Assembly: GCA_023388055.1 (NCBI GenBank)
Contig: JAEWGW010000021.1
Location: 1-36,552, forward strand
Direction: 5' to 3'
Source: Bacillota bacterium
GTDB taxonomy: Bacteria > Bacillota > Bacilli > Paenibacillales > NBRC-103111
Length of the DNA: 36,552 nucleotides
In this document: positions 23,442 through 31,094 of the stretch, in pieces
How positions within the stretch are numbered: the first letter of the stretch is position 1
Layout of the letters: every line of letters starts with the position of its first letter
The notes under the pieces: generated by a model
What the model was told of the DNA's origin: nothing
The model's database searches: none
Seen by the model: only the letters and a program-made list of their open reading frames with translations
Translations under genes and position numbers: made by a program

Positions 23442-24692
23442 ATGCAGAAACTGATGATCGCAGGCGGCTCGCCCTTGCGGGGAACCGTCACCATCAGCGG
23501 CGCCAAAAACAGCGCCCTTGCTTTAATCCCGGCTGCGCTCCTTGCGGAGACCCCCGTCACCTTAGATAATTTGCCCGTGTTAAGCGACGTCTCCATCTAC
23601 CGCGAGCTTCTGGTGGATCTGGGGGCGGGTGTGGAATGGCAGGGTGACCAGATGACCATTGATCCTTCCGCCTTGAAGTCCGTGCCGATGCCCAACGGGA
23701 ACGTCAAGAAGCTCCGCGCCTCCTATTATCTGATGGGTGCGCTTCTGGGGCGGTTTGGCGAAGCCGTCATCGGGTTGCCCGGCGGCTGTAATTTTGAACC
23801 CCGGCCCATTGACCAGCACATCAAGGGATTCGAAGCCCTCGGTGCCCGGGTAAGCAATGAGTACGGAGCCATTCACATTCAAGCCAAGGAACTGCGCGGC
23901 GCGAAGATTTACCTCGACGTAGTCAGCGTTGGCGCTACCATTAATATCATGCTGGCAGCCTCACGGGCCAAAGGTGTGACTTTGATCGAAAATGCGGCCA
24001 AAGAGCCTGAAATTATAGATGTTGCTACACTCTTGAACAACATGGGAGCCTGCATCAAGGGAGCCGGCACGGAAACCATCCGGGTGGAGGGAGTCAGCGA
24101 GATGCACGGCTGCCGCCATTCTATTATTCCCGACCGCATCCAGGCAGGTACCTATATGATTGCCGCCGCGGCCACCCGGGGCGATGTGATCGTAGATAAT
24201 ATTATCCCGAAGCATATGGAAGCGGTCACGGCCAAGCTGCGGGAAATGGGCGTCCAGATTACCGAGATGGATGAAGCCATCCGGGTGCTGGGCCAGCCGG
24301 GTTACCAGGCGGTGGATGTGAAGGCGCTGGTGTATCCGGGTTTTGCCACGGATATGCAATCGCCTATGGCCAGCCTCCTGACCCAGGCCAGCGGCACCAG
24401 CCTGCTCACCGACTACGTCTATAACAACCGGTTCAAGCATGTGCCCGAGCTGGTGCGGATGGGGGCCAATATCAAGGTGGAGGGCCGAACGGCCATTATT
24501 GAGGGCACCAACCTCTCCGGAGCCAAGGTGAGTGCCACAGATCTGAGAGCCGGAGCTGCCTTGGTGGTGGCCGGTCTGACTGTGCCCGGCGGCGGGCTGA
24601 CCGAGGTGACCGGTGTGGAATATATCGACCGGGGCTATGACAATCTGGTAGAGAACCTGAGCCTCTTGGGCGCCCAGGTTTGGCGGGAATAA
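23442..24692 (+). CDS. murAB: UDP-N-acetylglucosamine 1-carboxyvinyltransferase (MurA2/MurZ type)
   Basis: Transfers enolpyruvate from PEP to UDP-GlcNAc, the first committed step of peptidoglycan synthesis. 416 residues, normal length. SGAKNSALALIP carries the conserved Lys-Asn pair, and LPGGC (C116) holds the PEP-reactive, fosfomycin-sensitive cysteine; RPIDQHIKGFEALGA and EPEIIDVATLL follow. LRASYYLMGALLGRFGEAVIG and placement between fbaA and rho point to the second Firmicutes paralogue (MurAB). AGGAGG (23425-23430) is 11 bases from the ATG at 23442 and 5 from a GTG at 23436; the ATG fits the family N-terminus (MQKLMIAGG). The 42-nt hairpin repeats just upstream may influence translation or mRNA stability. 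No terminator separates it from rho. Confidence 0.95.
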   Translation: MQKLMIAGGSPLRGTVTISGAKNSALALIPAALLAETPVTLDNLPVLSDVSIYRELLVDLGAGVEWQGDQMTIDPSALKSVPMPNGNVKKLRASYYLMGALLGRFGEAVIGLPGGCNFEPRPIDQHIKGFEALGARVSNEYGAIHIQAKELRGAKIYLDVVSVGATINIMLAASRAKGVTLIENAAKEPEIIDVATLLNNMGACIKGAGTETIRVEGVSEMHGCRHSIIPDRIQAGTYMIAAAATRGDVIVDNIIPKHMEAVTAKLREMGVQITEMDEAIRVLGQPGYQAVDVKALVYPGFATDMQSPMASLLTQASGTSLLTDYVYNNRFKHVPELVRMGANIKVEGRTAIIEGTNLSGAKVSATDLRAGAALVVAGLTVPGGGLTEVTGVEYIDRGYDNLVENLSLLGAQVWRE

Positions 24693-24776
24693 GAGGTAAG
24701 CATTTGGGGTAAACTGGTTAAACGTATTGTGTACAAAATGATATGAAAATATTAATAGAGCGTGGTGGTTAATGAG

Positions 24777-26054
24777 ATGGATATGCAACTGTCTGAGCTT
24801 CAGACGCTGAAGCTCACTGAACTGTACAAGCTGGCCAAACATCATCAGATTCCTTATTATGGCCAAATGAAGAAGAAAGAGCTGATTTTTGCCATCCTGC
24901 GGGCCCAAGCGGAAAAGGGCGGCCTGATGTTTATGGAGGGGGTTCTCGATATCCTCCAGGAGGGTTTCGGCTTCCTGCGTCCGATCAATTATTTGCCCAG
25001 TGCGGAGGATATCTATATCTCCGCCTCACAGATTCGCAAATTCGACCTGCGCTCCGGCGATGTCGTCTCCGGCAAATGCCGTCCGCCCAAGGAAAATGAA
25101 CGGTATTTCGGCTTGCTCCAGGTAGAGGCGGTAAACGGCGAAAAACCGGAAACCGCAGCGGAACGGCTGCATTTTCCCGCGCTGACTCCTCTGTATCCCC
25201 AGAAGAAAATTACGTTGGAGACCAATCCCGCTCAAATATCCACCCGGGTCATGGATCTGCTGGCGCCTGTGGGCATGGGACAGCGGGGATTGATCGTGGC
25301 TCCGCCCAAGGCTGGCAAAACCCTGCTGCTGAAGGAAATTGCCAACAGCATTTCTACCAACTATCCCGATGTGGAGCTGTTTGTGCTGTTGATTGACGAA
25401 CGTCCTGAGGAAGTAACGGATATGCAGCGTTCGGTCAAGGGTGAGGTTGTAGCCTCCACCTTCGACGAGCTGCCCGAGAATCATATCAAGGTGGCTGAAT
25501 TGGTGCTGGAGCGTGCCCAACGGCTGGTTGAGCATAAGAAAGACGTTGTGATTCTGCTGGACAGCATCACCCGGCTGGCACGGGCGTACAACCTGGTTGT
25601 GCCTCCTACCGGCCGCACATTGTCTGGCGGTATTGATCCGGGGGCGTTCCACCGGCCCAAACGTTTCTTCGGCGCAGCCCGGAACATTGAGGAAGGCGGC
25701 AGCCTGACCATTCTGGCGACAGCCCTTATCGAAACCGGCTCCCGGATGGATGACGTTATCTATGAAGAATTCAAGGGAACCGGCAACCTGGAGCTGCACT
25801 TGGACCGCAAGCTTGCGGAGAAACGGATCTTCCCTTCTATCGATATCCGCAAATCCGGCACACGCCGGGAGGAAATGCTGCTGGCCAAGGAAGAGCTGGA
25901 GAAAATCTGGGCCCTGCGCAAGAACATGCAGGATACCCACGAATTTACGGAGGCCTTCCTGAAGCGGCTTAGTGAAGCGAAGACCAATCAGGAATTCCTG
26001 GAGAATCTGGACCCTACGGGTAATATCCGGAAGACCAAAACCTCCGTTTCGTAA
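24777..26054 (+). CDS. rho: Transcription termination factor Rho
   Basis: A hexameric RNA-dependent ATPase that ends transcription on untranslated RNA. 425 residues, the compact form common in Firmicutes without a large insert. Residues about 8-50 are the Rho N-terminal helical domain (KLTELYKLAKHHQIPYYGQM), then the cold-shock RNA-binding domain (EGFGFLRP, DIYISASQIRKFDLR). The ATPase core has Walker A APPKAGKT, Walker B VVILLDSITRLARAYN, the Q-loop and the R-loop region (GTGNLELHLDR.LAEKRIFPSI). The start is uncertain: the ATG at 24777 has TGGTGG eight bases upstream; GTGs at 24762 and 24765 and an ATG at 24783 are alternatives. A TTGTGT / TATTAA pair near 24728-24756 could be a promoter. 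B. subtilis has glpX before rho; it is absent here. Confidence 0.97.
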   Translation: MDMQLSELQTLKLTELYKLAKHHQIPYYGQMKKKELIFAILRAQAEKGGLMFMEGVLDILQEGFGFLRPINYLPSAEDIYISASQIRKFDLRSGDVVSGKCRPPKENERYFGLLQVEAVNGEKPETAAERLHFPALTPLYPQKKITLETNPAQISTRVMDLLAPVGMGQRGLIVAPPKAGKTLLLKEIANSISTNYPDVELFVLLIDERPEEVTDMQRSVKGEVVASTFDELPENHIKVAELVLERAQRLVEHKKDVVILLDSITRLARAYNLVVPPTGRTLSGGIDPGAFHRPKRFFGAARNIEEGGSLTILATALIETGSRMDDVIYEEFKGTGNLELHLDRKLAEKRIFPSIDIRKSGTRREEMLLAKEELEKIWALRKNMQDTHEFTEAFLKRLSEAKTNQEFLENLDPTGNIRKTKTSVS

Positions 26055-26098
26055 ACCAACAGGATCCCTGCAGATGAAAAAAGGAGGCAGCTACGTTG

Positions 26099-27352
26099 AT
26101 GCGACTGGTATACGCCGATCAAGACGGCAAGGTCTATGACCATCCCGATTGCGAGGCATTAGGGCGCAGCGGCGATATGATCGTCGATCTGTTGGAGGAT
26201 GAGCTGATTCCTCTGCCGGAAGGAGCGACACTGGTCAGCCTGCCTTGCACCCGTCCTGTATATGCCGATCCGGCTACGGGCGATATGAAGGTGATGCAAG
26301 GGGAGTATAATGCCGTCGGGGCGCTGCTGCCCCAGGGCTACACCCGGCTTCTCATTCCCGCTTACATCAAGTCCGACAAAACCTCGGTGCTGCCCCTGTT
26401 CGGGTACACCGCCGTGGTCTGGAAGAATGACGGCTTCTATGTCGCCGCCGAACAATGCGACGATCCCCATAAATGGAATCCCAATACCTGCGATCCCCGG
26501 GAGCTGAAACGGAAGGTCCGGCAGCTGACAGAGCAATATCCGGAGAACCGGCTCTACACCCACCTGTCCAACTGCGCGCTGGAATATGAATGCTTGACGG
26601 CATCCAATACGTTCCTTGGGCGTTGGGAGGGCGGTGTGCCAGTATCCTATTCCTGCAACGCAGGCTGCTTCGGCTGTATCTCCGAGCAGGATGAGGGCAG
26701 CGCCTTTATAGCACCGCAGACGCGGATGAACTTCAAGCCCACTGTCGATGAGCTGGTGCAGCTGATGCTGCAGCATTTGACCACACCGGAGTCTATCATC
26801 AGCTTCGGGCAGGGCTGCGAGGGCGAACCCTCCACCCAGGCGCCTATCATCATCCAGGCGATCAAGCGGGTGAGAGAGATTACCTCCATGGGATATATCA
26901 ATATGAATACCAACGCGGGCCTGACGGATCATATCCGGGGTATCGTGGACGCAGGCCTGGATCTGATCCGGGTCAGCACGATCAGCGCATTGGACGACCA
27001 TTATAATGCCTATTACCGCCCAAGAGGCTACAGTTTGGCCAATGTAGAGAAATCGCTGCGATATGCCGCCGACAAGGGTGTGGTCACCTCCATCAATTAT
27101 CTGATATTCCCCGGGGTTAGCGACAGGGAAGAGGAGATTGAAGCGATGGTCGGGCTGGCCCAGCGGACGGATCTGAAGCTGATCCAGCTGCGCAACCTGA
27201 ACATCGACCCGGAGAGCTATTTAGGGCTTATCCCTAAGCCCCGGGGCGAAATCCTCGGCATGAAGCAGATGCTGGACATCTTCCGTGCGGAAATACCCGG
27301 CATGAAGCTTGGCTCGTACACCCATACGCCAGAGAGTCTGGCGCGCAAATAG
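26099..27352 (+). CDS. Radical SAM protein of unknown function
   Basis: 417 residues. C186-x3-C190-x2-C193 (CNAGCFGC) is the iron-sulfur-binding signature of radical SAM enzymes; the SAM-site region follows (SFGQGCEGEPS, INMNTNAGL, IRVSTISAL, INYLIFPG). The N-terminal 180 residues are a separate domain with several cysteines (C18, C50, C120, C131, C159, C165) and no motif I recognise. The substrate is unknown. It lies 44 bp after rho on the same strand and is closed by a bidirectional terminator, so it may be co-transcribed with rho. AAGGAGG is 11 bases before this ATG and 8 before a TTG at 26096, which is an equally good start. Confidence 0.85.
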   Translation: MRLVYADQDGKVYDHPDCEALGRSGDMIVDLLEDELIPLPEGATLVSLPCTRPVYADPATGDMKVMQGEYNAVGALLPQGYTRLLIPAYIKSDKTSVLPLFGYTAVVWKNDGFYVAAEQCDDPHKWNPNTCDPRELKRKVRQLTEQYPENRLYTHLSNCALEYECLTASNTFLGRWEGGVPVSYSCNAGCFGCISEQDEGSAFIAPQTRMNFKPTVDELVQLMLQHLTTPESIISFGQGCEGEPSTQAPIIIQAIKRVREITSMGYINMNTNAGLTDHIRGIVDAGLDLIRVSTISALDDHYNAYYRPRGYSLANVEKSLRYAADKGVVTSINYLIFPGVSDREEEIEAMVGLAQRTDLKLIQLRNLNIDPESYLGLIPKPRGEILGMKQMLDIFRAEIPGMKLGSYTHTPESLARK

Positions 27353-27372
27353 CCTCGACAATCCTATCAATC

Positions 27373-27424
27373 AAAAAGCTGCCCGTTCTTAAAACCCATT
27401 AGGGTCCAAGACGGACAGCTTTTT
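27373..27424. terminator. Bidirectional terminator between radical SAM and TetR genes
   Basis: AAAAAGCTG.CCGT.CTT pairs with AAGACGG.CAGCTTTTT across an inner CCC/GGG hairpin. A and T runs flank both ends and the genes converge on it. Confidence 0.85.
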
Positions 27425-27458
27425 GTGTTTTGTGAAAGAATATTCATTGGGGGATCGC

Positions 27459-28058
27459 TTATAGAGGAAATCCGTTATCCATCAAGGCCAGTGCTTCATC
27501 CACAATATCCACGAATTCCCGTTCGGGATGTTCAATGTAATGCATCTGGGCTGCAATGACCACACCCACTACGGCGGCTGCAAAGGAGCGTGTTTTCAGA
27601 TCGGAGGCATTTTTGCCGTACCGCCGTGCAGTTTCGATGCTGATGGTTTCCGATGCGCCCATAACCTGCTGCATTGCCGCGCCGCGCAGCTCCGGGACGG
27701 AATAGGTCAATGAAATCCGTTCCCACATTCCCTCGCGGTCATCCGGGGAAATATGGCCGAAGCCTTCTCTGAGGGCCTGGCGCAGCGCTTGGATCGGGGC
27801 GATGTCCAGGGGTTGTACACGGTATGTTTCAATCAGAAGCGGATCATAATCATCCTCTGTCACAACCGCTTCCTTGGATGCAAAATACCGGAAGAAGGTG
27901 CTGGGCGAAACCTCCGATGCCTCTGCAATCTGTTCGACGGTAGTCGCCTGGTAACCTTGCTCTCGAAACAGCTGCATGGCCATTTTGCGGATTGTGGCTC
28001 TTGTTTTCATCTTTTTGCGTTCACGCAGGCCCAGCTTGCGCTCTGCTCCATCCGACAA
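27459..28058 (-). CDS. TetR-family transcriptional regulator
   Basis: About 199 residues. The N-terminal helix-turn-helix is typical of TetR (RATIRKMAMQLFREQGYQAT, then VEQIAEASEVSPSTFFRYF and KEAVV). The C-terminal ligand domain is unrelated to a known ligand class. The frame opens at 28082, but GGAGGG (28066-28071 on the minus strand) sits seven bases before a TTG at 28058, which I take as the start. It lies 86 bp downstream of the MFS transporter gene and on the same strand, so it probably represses that gene and is co-transcribed with it. A matching palindrome lies in the MFS promoter. Confidence 0.9.
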   Translation of the reverse strand: MSDGAERKLGLRERKKMKTRATIRKMAMQLFREQGYQATTVEQIAEASEVSPSTFFRYFASKEAVVTEDDYDPLLIETYRVQPLDIAPIQALRQALREGFGHISPDDREGMWERISLTYSVPELRGAAMQQVMGASETISIETARRYGKNASDLKTRSFAAAVVGVVIAAQMHYIEHPEREFVDIVDEALALMDNGFPL

Positions 28059-28144
28059 TTGAGATCCCTCCATGGTAAACAAAGCCCCGTCGTCATGTCC
28101 GGGTTTTCTCCAGTTTACCTTTTTTGGACGGGATGGGAAAGGCT

Positions 28145-29680
28145 TTATGACGGGGTGGAGTCACTTGCCCGGTTACCGCCGGTGGTGTTGGCTGCAGCAG
28201 TCAACAGCCCGCGGGGCAAAAAGAGGAGGCCCAGGAGCAGGCAAACCAGAGCACTTCCCGCACAGATCCATAGCAGCATTTCCATGCCATGGGTATAGGC
28301 GGAGCGGATCATAGTGAGGGTATCTGGCGCCTTCAGCTTCACAGCGGCTGCTGTTCCGGCTGCTGCACTTTTGCGGATGATTTGTGCAGCTCCATCAGGG
28401 AGCCCGCCCAAAGACAAATGAGTGCGGTAGACGGCATTCAAAGCCGAACCCAACAGAGCCACACTGATTGAAGCGCCTACCTGCCGCGTTGCCATAACCA
28501 AGGCTGAGCCAATGCCGCTTTTGGCCTCGGTAAGCTCTCCCAGAGCCATATCCATTGCAGTAGGCAGAGCAAACCCCAAGCCTGCCCCGGCGATAATGGT
28601 CCACATGGCGATATAACCCAGGCCGGTATCCAATGTGGTGCCTGTACCCAATGCCAAACCCGCTCCCAGGAGCACAAAACCCGTGGAAATTACTGCTTTT
28701 CCACCCAGCCGGGGAATAAATTGTTCGGAAATTTTGGCCCCGGCCAAGGTTCCTCCGATTAATGGAAGGAGTCGAAGTCCCGTTCCGAAGGCATCCGTTC
28801 CTTTAACCGCCTGAAAAAATTGCGGCAGCCCGAACAGAAGCCCAAACATGGAGAAGGTGACGCCTGTAGCCAGAAGCGTTCCCCAGGTGAAGCTCCTTGA
28901 GCGGAACAAAGAGAAATCGACCAAGGGCTCCTTAGCCTTGCGCTCCCACAAAAACAGCACAATAAGCAGCAGAATCCCTCCTGCAATAGCCAGCCAGGCT
29001 GCACCATCACTCCAACCCTGTTCGCCGGCCCGGATAAAGCCGTAGGTAATGGCGCCCAATCCCGAACTGGAGAAGATGATTCCGCCCAGATCCAGCTTGG
29101 GCCGGTTTTCGCTGTGGGATTCAGGCATAAGAAGGGCAACGGCGGTGAGGGCGATTGCGATCAGAGGAAGGTTGATGAGGAATACGGAGCTCCAATGGTA
29201 ATGCTTCAGCAGATAACCGCCGACTAGGGGGCCAAGAGGAATACCCAGCATATTCACTGTCATCCAGATCATCATGGCCCGGGTTCTCTCCTCGCCTTTA
29301 AACAGTACCGGAAGCACGGAGATGGAGAGGGGAATCAAAAAAGCCGCCCCTATTCCGAGAAAAGCACGCATGCCAATCAGCATACCGGCTGTACCAGAAG
29401 CAGCGCAGGCGGCCGAGGCTGCTCCGAACAGGAGAAGCGCACCAAGAAGTAGCTTCTTCCGGCCGTACCTGTCGCCAAGCATTCCAGCTGGCAGCAGCAA
29501 TACCGCCAAGATCAAGTTATACGCATCAAGAATCCACTGCAGCTGGCTGGTGGAGGCTTGAAGCTCTACCGCCAGGGTGGGCAGAGCCACATTCAGTACG
29601 GTTGTATCCAGACTTACAGCCATTAATCCCAGGCTAAGGGAGAAGAGCACCCACCACCTGCTGTTGTTTTTCAAAACCAT
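28145..29680 (-). CDS. MFS drug transporter, DHA2 (EmrB/QacA) type
   Basis: About 511 residues with some 14 transmembrane segments, the DHA2 layout of proton-driven multidrug exporters. The family motifs are LDTTVLNVALP in helix 1, GDRYGRKK between helices 2 and 3 (motif A), and GIPLGPLVGGYL in helix 5 (motif C). The drug spectrum cannot be read from the sequence. The frame opens with a TTG at 29698, but GGGATGG before the ATG at 29680 makes that start more likely. Its own promoter with an overlapping palindrome (29711-29739) and the TetR gene after it suggest a drug-inducible efflux unit, inserted between otherwise conserved housekeeping genes (radical SAM and rpmE). Confidence 0.92.
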   Translation of the reverse strand: MVLKNNSRWWVLFSLSLGLMAVSLDTTVLNVALPTLAVELQASTSQLQWILDAYNLILAVLLLPAGMLGDRYGRKKLLLGALLLFGAASAACAASGTAGMLIGMRAFLGIGAAFLIPLSISVLPVLFKGEERTRAMMIWMTVNMLGIPLGPLVGGYLLKHYHWSSVFLINLPLIAIALTAVALLMPESHSENRPKLDLGGIIFSSSGLGAITYGFIRAGEQGWSDGAAWLAIAGGILLLIVLFLWERKAKEPLVDFSLFRSRSFTWGTLLATGVTFSMFGLLFGLPQFFQAVKGTDAFGTGLRLLPLIGGTLAGAKISEQFIPRLGGKAVISTGFVLLGAGLALGTGTTLDTGLGYIAMWTIIAGAGLGFALPTAMDMALGELTEAKSGIGSALVMATRQVGASISVALLGSALNAVYRTHLSLGGLPDGAAQIIRKSAAAGTAAAVKLKAPDTLTMIRSAYTHGMEMLLWICAGSALVCLLLGLLFLPRGLLTAAANTTGGNRASDSTPS

Positions 29681-29710
29681 CTGTACCATCCCTTTCAAGT
29701 TAATAATGAC

Positions 29711-29739
29711 ATACTATATCAAATGAAAGTCACTGTCAA
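29711..29739 (-). promoter_or_regulatory. MFS promoter with TetR-type operator
   Basis: On the minus strand TTGACA (29734-29739), a 17-base spacer and TAGTAT (29711-29716). The palindrome TGA.AGT.ACT.TCA (29724-29738) overlaps the -35 box and spacer; a repressor there would block polymerase. TetR binding is inferred. Confidence 0.7.
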
Positions 29740-29790
29740 AATAAATATTATTTCATTTTCTTGTGTCTGCAGGCTTGTCCGCGAAAACTA

Positions 29791-29878
29791 TTGCTTTCCC
29801 AAACGGGTCTATGCTACAATACCGCTATGTGTCAATTTAACTCTGGTTCGTGGACACTCCCCTTATGAGGAACCAGGG
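29791..29878 (+). promoter_or_regulatory. rpmE promoter and leader hairpin
   Basis: TTGCTT (29791-29796), an 18-base spacer and TACAAT (29815-29820) form a sigma-A-like promoter. The leader then carries CTGGTTC (29843-29849) pairing with GAACCAG (29870-29876), extended by G-U/G-C pairs, with an inner CTC/GAG hairpin, just before the ribosome binding site. L31 leaders of Firmicutes are known autoregulatory structures; I infer this is one. Confidence 0.55.
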
Positions 29879-29896
29879 CAGAAAGAGGTGAAGATC

Positions 29897-30094
29897 ATGA
29901 AAGAAGCGATTCATCCGAAGTATTATGCAGCCACGGTGACCTGCGCATGCGGTAACACCTTCGAATCCGGCTCCGTGAAGCAAACTCTTCGCGTCGAAAT
30001 CTGCTCCAACTGCCATCCTTTCTACACCGGCAAGCAGAAGTTTATCGACGTTGGCGGACGTGTGGATAAGTTCAAGAAGAAATACGGTATCTAA
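29897..30094 (+). CDS. rpmE: 50S ribosomal protein L31, zinc-binding type
   Basis: 65 residues, full length for L31. C16, C18, C36 and C39 (TCACG and CSNCHPFYTGKQKF) form the zinc site that marks the C+ form, which bacilli replace with a zinc-free paralogue under zinc limitation. AGAGGTG lies six bases before this ATG; the frame is open much further upstream, but that part overlaps the promoter and hairpin and is not L31. In B. subtilis it follows rho; here the radical SAM gene and the efflux unit stand between. Confidence 0.97.
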   Translation: MKEAIHPKYYAATVTCACGNTFESGSVKQTLRVEICSNCHPFYTGKQKFIDVGGRVDKFKKKYGI

Positions 30095-30131
30095 GCCTCC
30101 CGTTTATTACCTGCGGTTGGAACGAATAAGG

Positions 30132-30174
30132 ACACCTCCCAAGGCTAACCTAAGCCCTGTGGAGGTGTTTTTTT
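30132..30174 (+). terminator. rpmE terminator containing the next gene's ribosome binding site
   Basis: ACACCTCC (30132-30139) pairs with GGAGGTGT (30161-30168), followed by seven T residues. The GGAGG of the 3' arm is also the only ribosome binding site for the lipoprotein gene that starts at 30175. Confidence 0.85.
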
Positions 30175-30573
30175 ATGTTAAAACCATTGTTGTCCGCCTT
30201 CTGCTGTGGTATTTTGGCTGCCGGATGGTTAACCGCATGCGGTGCCGGCTCCGGAAATGAAGGTGGTGTCCGGGTTTACAGCCGCGGGGCCGCTCCTGTT
30301 GAGGCTGCTTCCGCCGGTTCTGCCGCTTCCTTGCCCACTGGCACCTATGCCTCGGATGCAAAAATGTTAAAAGAAGCTATTGCCCGTATCCCCGGTGTAA
30401 CCGACTCCTCGGTCCTGTTTAACGGGCTTACCGCATACATTACGCTCCATCTGGGCAAGCAGCTGGATATAGAAGAATCCATGCAAATCCGCAAGAGCGC
30501 ACAAGAGCTGCTGGAGCGTTTGCTCCCCCAGTATGAGGTCAGGGTATCGGTGGAAAAGAGCCATGTTTTTTAA
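30175..30573 (+). CDS. YhcN/YlaJ-like sporulation lipoprotein
   Basis: 132 residues with a lipoprotein signal peptide and lipobox L19-T-A-C22, then a Gly/Ser/Ala-rich linker and a compact domain (about 60-130: MLKEAIARIPGVTDSSVLFN, TAYITLHLGKQL, then LLPQYEVRVSVEKSHVF). The domain resembles the YhcN/YlaJ family of spore-associated lipoproteins, which hold an IPGV-type helix followed by a beta-strand with conserved Val/Ala; the match is by pattern only. The ribosome binding site is within the rpmE terminator stem, nine bases before the ATG. The SRP RNA gene follows. Confidence 0.75.
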   Translation: MLKPLLSAFCCGILAAGWLTACGAGSGNEGGVRVYSRGAAPVEAASAGSAASLPTGTYASDAKMLKEAIARIPGVTDSSVLFNGLTAYITLHLGKQLDIEESMQIRKSAQELLERLLPQYEVRVSVEKSHVF

Positions 30574-30597
30574 TAAACAGCCAATTTCTGCGGACAG

Positions 30598-30626
30598 TTG
30601 CGTTCATCCCATGAATCCGCTATACT
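30598..30626 (+). promoter_or_regulatory. SRP RNA promoter
   Basis: TTGCGT (30598-30603), 17-base spacer, TATACT (30621-30626). The RNA 5' end is expected around 30633-30634. Confidence 0.75.
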
Positions 30627-30633
30627 TATCAAT

Positions 30634-30904
30634 ACCGTGCTAGACGGGGAGGTAGCGGTGCCCTGTAACCCGCAGTCCGCTACAGCGGGGTTGAATTCCT
30701 GTTTTGAGGTCTTGTAATGTGGGGTCTGACGTCTGCACGTAGTGTTGACGGCCGGGTCCTCCGCAATGGATACTTGTGAACCCGGTCAGGTCTGGAAGGA
30801 AGCAGCCGTAAGCAAGAGGGTCCATGTGCCGGAGGGTAGCCTAGCCTGAGCCAACGACAGATGTGCCGCCCGGATTGCCTGCCCGATGACAGGTGCACGG
30901 TACT
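30634..30904 (+). ncRNA. scr: Signal recognition particle RNA, large bacillus type (scRNA)
   Basis: The RNA of the signal recognition particle, which binds Ffh and directs membrane and secreted proteins. The conserved domain IV core is present (GGTCAGGTCTGGAAGGAAGC then AGCCGTAAGCA, around 30784-30815). The ends pair: ACCGTGC (30634-30640) with GCACGGT (30895-30901). The length of about 271 nt, with an Alu-like 5' domain (GGGGAGGTAGCGGTGCCCTGTAACCCGC), matches the B. subtilis scRNA, which lies likewise before dnaX. Exact ends are estimates. Confidence 0.95.
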
Positions 30905-30928
30905 TACTTATACATTCAGCCATGATGA

Positions 30929-30953
30929 GCACTCCTTTCCGGGGTGCTTTTTT
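30929..30953 (+). terminator. Terminator after SRP RNA
   Basis: GCACTCC (30929-30935) and GGGGTGC (30941-30947) form a 7-bp stem with one G-U pair, followed by six T residues. Confidence 0.85.
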
Positions 30954-31094
30954 GTTATTTATCAGGACTTTCTAAAATTTTATTGCCAATAGGAGGAAAT
31001 TGTAATTATTAGGAGAACTCTATAAATTGTTAATCTCCGAACGTGATGAATCTGGCTTAGCTGCTGTCCATATAGCAGGGGGGTGTACGATCTT

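Noticed and set aside
29723..29896. N-terminal extension of L31
   Set aside because: It covers the promoter and leader hairpin; L31 proteins start at the MKEAIHPKY position.
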